From Pohlia nutans (Eukaryota > Streptophyta > Bryopsida > Bryales > Mniaceae): a stretch of DNA of 64,000 nucleotides. Below, piece after piece: positions 57,950 to 64,000 of the stretch. The notes beneath the pieces were generated by a model that was not told the origin of the DNA, searched no databases, and was given only the letters and a program-made list of their open reading frames with translations. The stretch covers positions 3,162,001 to 3,226,000 of the forward strand of contig CM040088.1 in NCBI GenBank assembly GCA_022496805.1. Reading direction: 5' to 3'. The position numbers were made by a program, and so were the translations under genes. Position 1 is the stretch's first letter, and each line of letters begins with the position of its first letter.

Positions 57950-59437
57950 TTACATTTGCGGTACATTTTGGTAATCCACATATTTTTTTTGGATTCCAAT
58001 AAATTTTTTATCTAGTTTTTTGATGTTGGGTAGAGAGTATGGGATTGCGTAGAAGCTGTAGGCTATGCCAGCTCTGATGACGGTATCTACCATATTGATT
58101 TTTTGTTTGATTGTGGTTGGGCAGTTTGTTAGTTGTTTGCATTGATCTATTACTTTAGATGTTGTGATGTGCGTTTGGAGTTTCCATTTTAGTGAAGGCA
58201 CCAATTGTATACCTAAGTATACATAGGGTTCATTTTGGTGAAGTACGGGTAGGGGTAGGTTTCTTTAGTTGATGTTCCAAGCTTGTAATTGGGTTTTAAA
58301 TATATCGGGGTTTGTCCGTGATTTGTTAGGGCATCCGGTGATGGCACATTTCGGTACTCCTAAATCCATTCCGGCCCATTCGCAGTATTTATTTAGTTTA
58401 TCTAATTGAATTTGTAATGATTGGGGTTTGTGTGCAATAATTGCCAGATCATCTGCGTATGCTGCCGAGCTGCTCATTATGTTGGATGTTCCGAATGTAT
58501 ATCCGTATTTTTCTCTTTGTGACCATCGTAATAGTGGTTCTAAAAATATTAAAAATAGATATGGGCTAAGTGTATCTCCTTGTATGGTGCCTCTTTGTAT
58601 TGGTATTGGTTTTGTTTTCCCGAAGTGTTCCCCGGTGTATATGGTGTTTGAGTGTGCGTAGATATTACCAACGAGAGTTACCGCATCTTCTAGGTAGCCA
58701 AGGTCTTTAATTATAGCTAATAGTCTTGCGTGGTCAAGGGAACCAAATGCGTTTTTAAAGTCTATGTATAGTAGATATATATTTTGGTTTGTAAATCTGG
58801 CGTCTTCTAGTGTTGCTATAAGGAGTTGGAGTTGTCTTGCTGTGCTTCTTTCTGCTCTGAATCCTTCTTGGCTATCATGTAGGATTTGGTGTTTTTCACC
58901 ATACGTTGATAGTATGAGTGTTAGAGTGCTAGTAAAAAATTTGTATATTGTGTTTGCGAGTGCAATGGGTCTATGGTTTGGCAATCTTGAGGGGTCTCCT
59001 TTTTTGTACAGAAGGATAGTTAGACTGATTTTCCATGAGGCTGGGATTTGTTTTTGTTTGTAGCAATGCATAAAGAATAGAAATAGTAATTTGTGGAAGC
59101 TATCAGGCATATTTTAAGGATTGCATTAGGGATTTTGTCCGGGCCTGGTGTCTTGTTGTTAGCTAGATGTTTTAAGCACATATTGTATGTTTCTTTATCA
59201 AAATATTTATATAATGGGGTTTGTGGGTCCCTTCTTTTTTCTATTACGAATCCTTCTAGGTTGTGCCAAGGGTATTGTCGGACACCACATGTGCAGTGTA
59301 TTGGGTGGTCTGGTTTGTAGTAGCATGTTGGTACTGTCGGTCTATTACTATTGGATTGTTGAACATGGATTTCGTTTGCTATGTCCTCAGGGCTAGTTAG
59401 TATATTATTGTTTATGTCCGTAATGCAGTCTAGCGGG
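57950..59437 (-). pseudogene. LINE reverse transcriptase
   Basis: Upstream of a one-base shift near 59115 the frame reads NNKTPGPDKIPNAILK. After it, MPDSFHKLLFLFFMHCYK, IPASWKISLTILLYKKGDPS, NHRPIALANTIYKFF, LLYIDFKNAFGSLDH (first catalytic Asp), IQRGTIQGDTLSPYLFLIFL and AAYADDLAII (YADD box near 58450) give all core RT motifs. A stop at 58267-58265 precedes the thumb region (57950-58204), which is in the same frame. Function in the family: target-primed reverse transcription. Confidence 0.9.
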
Positions 59438-59610
59438 GGTGTTTATTGGTTTTTGAATACTTTTTTATTAACTTTTTTTGGGCTTTTTTCATATAATTGT
59501 CTATACTTCGATATAGCTTTTTTTACACAATCGTGTGTGTATTTTGTAGTGATTTTGCGAGCTTCTATGTTTGCGGTTTTGGCTATGGTGGCTAGGGTTT
59601 TAATCCATTC

Positions 59611-62001
59611 TTATTGGTTGGGTTCTTGGGTTGGTGGTAGTGGGATGTTAGTGTTAGGGTGGGTTTGTAATTTTGTTATTATTGGGTGAGTTTGCCAGTT
59701 GACATTATTCTTTATTATATAAATTGCTTTTCTGATTAGGTGATATGTGGATAGGTGAGATTTCCATTTTTTTTGGAGTTTTCTTGGCAGAAAACCTCCT
59801 TGGTGTGCGGTACGGTTTGTTAGTTGGGGGAGAGGTGGTGCACTACAGGTTGTTTGGATTTTATCTGATATTTTTTGTATAATATGGTCTAGTTTTGTGC
59901 ATGACGTTTGCCATTGGTTATCTGTTAGTTGTTCATTCATTAGTATGGTGGTGAGTTCGTTTATTTGAGTGGCATTTTCTTCGAAAAATTCTGTTTTGAA
60001 TTTGTCAATATTGTCTTGTGGGATAGGATTTAGAATTCGTGGTGGTTTAACTGCTGTTGTTGGTGGGGGGCGTGCTAGTAATGTATTTGGTGGGATATGT
60101 AGTGTGATTGGAGAGTGGTCTGAATTTAAGGAGTGGTCATTATTTGTGGTTGATGTGTATAAAGAGTTATTGGGAGTTTGGATGTAGAATCCGTCAATTA
60201 AACTCGTTTGGTTGTAGTTTTGACCACCTTGCCTGGAGAATGGGCTGTTGGTAGAGATATATGTTAATTGGAGATTATCGGTAAATGTACGCCATTCAAT
60301 GTCTTCTGCTTGTGGTGGTGTTATGTTAATTTCATTTTGTCGGCCAATGAGGGCAATGTCTCTATTAAAGTCTCCACATAGGAAGTGATTGTGGTTAGGA
60401 TGTAGCGCAATTTGTTGTGTTATGTTGTGCTGGATTATTGGTATGTACCTTGTATCGTCTACGTGCGAAGGCATGTATATGTGTAGAAGTAACCATGGCT
60501 ATAAGGGTTGGTTGTTTATTTTTATTATTTGTAAGTAGGGTGAGATTTCTGCTGGAGTGGGGATTTTAATGACGTTGCCTGGGTATGCATACTTTTGGTT
60601 TACAAAAGTGAGGAGTCCACCCCTTGCAGGGGTATATGGCATTCTTTGTTGCATACATCTAGTTAGCGCGTGTGTGTTATTAAATATTAGTTTGTATTGT
60701 GGGAATAGGTTTTGTATATATTTTGTAGATTTGGTTGCAGTTAATTTGGTTTCTTGAATTGTGATAATAGCGGGTATATTTGGTGCATTTGTTATGAGTT
60801 GGTGTAGGCTTGGTAGTGTTGTGTTTAGTGAGGAGGCATTCTATGTGATGATTTGTGTGTTGGGTTTTATGGTTTGAGTTGTGGGGATGTTTGGGGGAGG
60901 TATGTTGGGGAGTGGGGGAGGTTGTGAGTATTCAGTTAGTGGTATTTTGCATTGTGAGGCAGCTGTGAGAAGTTGCTCAGGTAGATATGGGAATTTGTTT
61001 AGCAGGGTTTGTAAATTTATAGGTATGTTGGTAGTATGGATAAAGTCATATAGTTCTTTGTGAATGGAATTGGAGGGGTTGATGATATTTTGGTGAGTAA
61101 TTTTGAATTGGGTGTATGGATGTTGAGTATTTATATGTCTTTCGGGTGGATTTTGCAGTAAGGTCATTTCATTTAATAGTTTTGTTGTCCAATCCGGGTC
61201 TGGTACTTGGATTAGCAAATTTTCGCATGTTTCTAATATAGGACTTATTGTGGTAATAATTGCAAATAGTATTCGCGGTGTTGGATGATGTAGGTTTTGG
61301 TAGATGTATTTGGATAAGTGTGGGTAGTCGTTGATAGTACTTTGGTGGTTTGGGTGTGTTATTTTTATGATTGGTGAAAACTTTTTTGCTAGGTGTTGGT
61401 ATTCTGGTTGTAGTTTGATGGTGCATGGTATAAAGTATGTTTTGCAGCGTTGTTTGTGCGGGGAGGGGTGCATTTTTAAGATATTGGGCATAGGTCCGGG
61501 GTTGGTTTCAATGTCTCCGCATAAAAGGAGTAGGAGTTGCATATGTTTTATGTGGGTAAGGCCGGGAGGTCGAGCTCTATTTAGGGGGCAGTTGGTGTGT
61601 GTTTTGATTTGTCTATTTGGTGGATTGTGGGAATTATTAGTAGATTGGTTGTTGTTTGTTTTTGTTTTGGTTTGTAGGTGTGAATTTATTGTTTTTTGGG
61701 TTTGGCCGAAAAACCAAACCTTTTTTGGGAGTGTTTGGTTGTTATACTTGGATAGTTTTATTTTAGGTAGTTTGATTTTTCTTTTGGAGTTTATGTTGTT
61801 AAGGGGTAGGTGTTTATATATCTTGCTAGTAGTAAGGAACCTTGATTGTGTGGTTAGGGTGTTATAGATTTCTAGGGGTGAGTATTTTACTGGTTTTTGG
61901 GAAGTAATTGTATGGTATTGAGGTGTGGGCGATGTTTGTGATTTTTGAATTTTATCTGAGAGTTGTGTTTTTGGGGTTTTCAATTTTTTTTGTGGTTGCA
62001 T
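59611..62001 (-). pseudogene. LINE N-terminus: 2A-like peptide and APE endonuclease
   Basis: From the ATG at 62001 about 160 basic, low-complexity residues precede MQLLLLLCGDIETNPGP (2A core at 61518-61492). About 215 residues later the frame hits TAG at 60843-60841, where IIT-stop-NASSLNT aligns to the ITWN start of APE endonucleases, so the stop replaces a Trp codon by a G-to-A change. The same frame then shows IPAIITIQETKL (catalytic Glu), a TAG at 60501-60499, LLLHIYMP, FLCGDFNRDI, TSLIDGFYI and SDHSPITLHI, the full set of endonuclease motifs, and ends at TAA 59613-59611. 2A motifs make ribosomes skip the last Gly-Pro bond, so the N-terminal protein would be released from the enzyme polyprotein. 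Confidence 0.85.
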
Positions 62002-62101
62002 GAAGATTGGTGGTGTGGGGAGGGTGTGTGGTTTTGTGGATTTTTTTGGGGGAATCTGGGTGTGATTTTTACTAGTTTGGTTGGTTGTGGTGTTTAGTTG
62101 T

Positions 62102-62778
62102 GTTCTGGTTTTATTATATGTGTGTATTTTTTGGAGAAATTTTAGGTGTTGTGTCGTTACGGTGATTAGAAGAGGTATTTTGTTTTGTTTTTAGTCTGTA
62201 TAGGATTTTGTTGAGATGGGGTGTGCATATTATCTTGGGTTTGTTTGTGATTTTAGTGAGTATTAGCAAATTTTGTGTTGTAAGGCAACATAATTCTGAA
62301 TAAATATGATTGAATGATATGAGCTTTATTGCAAAGAGCAAGGATTGAGAGTCATTGAGAAATTTGATTATATATGTAAACAACCCGCACAATAGACACG
62401 TGAGAGAAAATTGGTGGTATATGCTGAGATATTGGCTGGTAATTGATGAATGGGAGACTTGGATGGAAATGTGATAGATTTTGTAATATATAACTTTATC
62501 AAAATAGTGCCGAAATACATGTAGTCTTGGGAGGTATGTGATATCTAAACTGTAACTATATATATAAGTTTTTTTTTTTAGTGTGACGGGTGATATACTA
62601 GAGGTACCTAGTAAGCACTGGGTGATGTAGATAATTAGTAAGCTATAGAGAACTATCAAGCCTTGAGTGGTATAGAGGGCTAGTAAACATTGGTTGATAA
62701 AAAGAGCTAGTAAGCCTCGAAAGATGCATCTGAGTACTAGTATGTGATGGATTTGAGCATTGGAGTTGTGGATCATTA
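62102..62778. other. LINE 5' flank, unassigned
   Basis: A 220-codon open minus frame of low complexity has no recognisable domain and may be LINE 5' UTR. Repeated AGTAAGC and GCTAGTAA words occur at 62600-62720. Confidence 0.3.
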
Positions 62779-64000
62779 CTAGTTTGGCTGCTGATTTGGT
62801 GAGTCTGAGGGAGGTAGAGAGGGTCTCACCAGGTTTTTAACGTCTTGCATACTTTGTCCCAGTACCTGCTCCAGATTCGTGAGTGCGCTCCAGAGCTCAA
62901 AGTTGATTTGGTCTGCGTAGCTCTGCGCCTTTGTGCGCATGTCCGTTCGAAGAAGCGTCATGTCTGATTGGAATTTCGTCCTCAATTTGTTGTTTTCCTT
63001 CGAGACGACTTCTTCTACGAGTGTGGCGATGTCAGTCTTGGTTAGGGGCGGTTGGCTTGGGCCGGGGGCGTTCTTCAAGGCTTCAGGGTGGCGTTGTCCG
63101 GTCTCGCGCTGCCGTCGAGGGAGTTCGGGTGAGGTCGGAACACTACCCATTTGTTGTGGAGTCTTGCCGATTTCCGTAGGTGTTGTTTGTAAACTGCAGA
63201 CTTCAAACATTCCACGTTTGCCACTCCATGATGGATTGTGCCCGTCGCTCTTGGATAAAATACTGAGACTATGTTTTTCTTACCAAAATGTGCTTGCAGA
63301 CTGGCGGTAGTTGGTTCGATCAGCTTGGTTAGGTTGAGGCCTTTGGCCAGCAGAACCAAGCAGTTTTGGCGAATGACGTCGTCACGGGAGAGTTGGTTGC
63401 CGGAGGTGATCACGGGGTTGAGGAGTTCGCCAAGGACTGGGATTTTGTTGCGGTTGATTTTCTCGACTTGCTCTGGCGACGTTGTGTTTAACCAACCATA
63501 AGCTTCTCCTGCAGCCTTCTGTACTTGTACAAGTTCAAATTCGTGTCCACGCTTGAAGCTTTCTTCCATGATTGCTTTGAATAGTTGATGAAATTCGAGG
63601 TCACAAATGCAGGATTGCTACCGTGCGAGCAGTGAGCAGAAATTCACGAGCGCTGAGCAGATTTTTGCGAGCAGTGAGATGATTTTTAAGGGAAGTTTTG
63701 AGGGTTTAGGGTTTAGGGTTTATGGGTTTGAGGGTTTTGAGGGTTTAGAGTTTAGGGTTTAGGGTTTATGTTTTTTAAGGGATTTTCACCGCTCGTGAAA
63801 ATCTGCTCACCGCTCGCACCATAAGCGCGTTGGTCACAAATGTTGTCGGTGTTGATCTTGACAGTTAGCAGGTTGCTTGAGGCTAGAGAGTCATAGGATT
63901 TGGCTACCTTGGCGATGGTGAGGTCGTCGTTGTCCAGTGTTATGGCAAATATTCTCCGTCCTCTCAAAAATGCCAGTCCGTCTTTGCTTGGGTTTTTGAG
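62779..64000 (-). CDS. Unknown host gene, exon split by an insertion, partial
   Basis: The frame enters from the window edge (AFLRGRRIFAITLDNDDLTI) and reads to NTDNICD at 63835. It resumes beyond the 222-bp insertion as LEFHQLFKAIMEESFKRGHE, KIPVLGELLNPVITSGNQLS and IRQNCLVLLAKGLN. Removing the insert plus one 11-bp duplication gives one uninterrupted frame. Exon end: a GTAAGA donor at 63283-63278. The next exon probably starts at 63193 after CTGCAG. Two frames are possible there: a short one ending at 63075, and a longer one to 62779 with a coiled coil (TLVEEVVSKENNKLRTKF). The donor phase formally fits the short one. I recognise no family. Confidence 0.5.
63610..63831. mobile_element. 222-bp Mutator-type MITE with telomere-like repeats
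   Basis: An 11-bp direct repeat GGTCACAAATG flanks it (63599-63609 and 63832-63842). The termini carry inverted GTGCGAGCAGTGAGCAG / GTGCGAGCGGTGAGCAG followed by TTCACGAGCG on both arms, starting about 10 bp in. The centre (about 63699-63770) holds TTTAGGG-type repeats with some TTTATGGG and TTTGAGGG variants. Long duplications of 9-11 bp are typical of Mutator-like elements. Confidence 0.75.
63699..63770. repeat. Interstitial TTTAGGG telomere-type tract
   Basis: About nine degenerate units of GGGTTTA in one orientation, inside the MITE and therefore not a chromosome end. Confidence 0.85.

Larger units (their letters stand above)
54460..62100 (-). mobile_element. Dual-endonuclease LINE (Dualen/RandI-like) with 2A motif
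   Basis: On the minus strand the order is: basic, Asn/Thr-rich N-terminus, 2A-like GDIETNPGP, APE endonuclease, reverse transcriptase, a long middle segment, RNase H, CCHC knuckle and restriction-like endonuclease. Carrying both endonuclease types is the definition of the Dualen/RandI clade described from green algae. There are in-frame stops at 60841, 60499, 59611 and 58265 and frameshifts near 59115 and between 57950 and 57660, so it is dead, though about 7.6 kb is colinear. The 3' end is close to 54460. The 5' end is not defined; 62.1-62.8 kb may be 5' UTR or host DNA. Confidence 0.82.

Noticed and set aside
63699..63770. Chromosome end / telomere
   Set aside because: The TTTAGGG tract is short, degenerate and inside a 222-bp insertion flanked by coding sequence.
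1..64000. CRISPR arrays, bacterial operons or prophage
   Set aside because: Spliced plant genes and eukaryotic transposons dominate; no regular repeat-spacer arrays or ribosome-binding-site-led gene clusters were seen.

Overview
The window looks like nuclear DNA of a land plant, probably a non-seed plant (bryophyte, lycophyte or fern). A spliced plant-type truncated hemoglobin, a BolA1 domain, a YUCCA flavin-monooxygenase fragment, a probable plastid transit peptide and TTTAGGG telomere-type tracts all point to plants. A giant intron-poor DUF6606-DUF3638-DUF3645 gene (a class known mainly from fungi and oomycetes) and a LINE of the dual-endonuclease (Dualen/RandI-like) type, best known from green algae, argue against a flowering plant. 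The species cannot be named from sequence alone.

Layout. 1-14 kb is AT-rich and gene-poor: a long-armed foldback element (2.1-3.06 kb), a signal-peptide repeat ORF (9.4-10.0 kb), a TIR element with a polypyrimidine core (10.6-11.5 kb), AT microsatellites and the 3' end of a Copia retrotransposon on the minus strand. 14.85-16.38 kb holds a three-exon truncated hemoglobin gene (+). 16.4-20.2 kb holds small repeats, including two abutting TTAA-flanked elements. 21.0-22.0 kb is a BolA1 domain joined to a YUCCA fragment (-). 22.5-31.8 kb is the giant DUF3638-type gene (-), one open frame of about 3,118 codons broken by a single TAG.

32.12-45.31 kb is a stack of nested DNA transposons: a PIF/Harbinger element (TAA duplication, about 140-bp TIRs, DDE transposase on +, Myb-like protein on -) containing a Mutator-like element (long TIRs, candidate 9-bp duplication, decayed SWIM transposase), which contains a 1.62-kb Tc1 element (TA duplication, DD34E transposase with one stop). 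47.1-49.04 kb is a plastid-targeted-looking gene of unknown function (-). 49.37-53.2 kb holds a Harbinger MITE, a third TTAA-flanked element, a second copy of the polypyrimidine TIR family and a CACTA-like element packed with TGACT/AGTCA palindromes. 54.2-54.46 kb is a tRNA-derived SINE-like unit, abutting tail-to-tail a 7.6-kb decayed LINE (54.46-62.1 kb, -) that encodes, in order, a 2A-like peptide motif, an APE-type endonuclease, reverse transcriptase, RNase H and a restriction-like endonuclease. 62.8-64.0 kb is a host gene of unknown function (-) whose coding exon is split by a 222-bp element carrying telomere-type repeats and flanked by an 11-bp duplication.

The host genes do not form a pathway; they are unrelated islands in a transposon-rich landscape. 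The most unusual items are the 2A motif in a dual-endonuclease plant LINE, the nearly intact giant gene with one amber codon, the three-level transposon nest, the TTAA-flanked elements and the telomere-repeat insertion in an exon.
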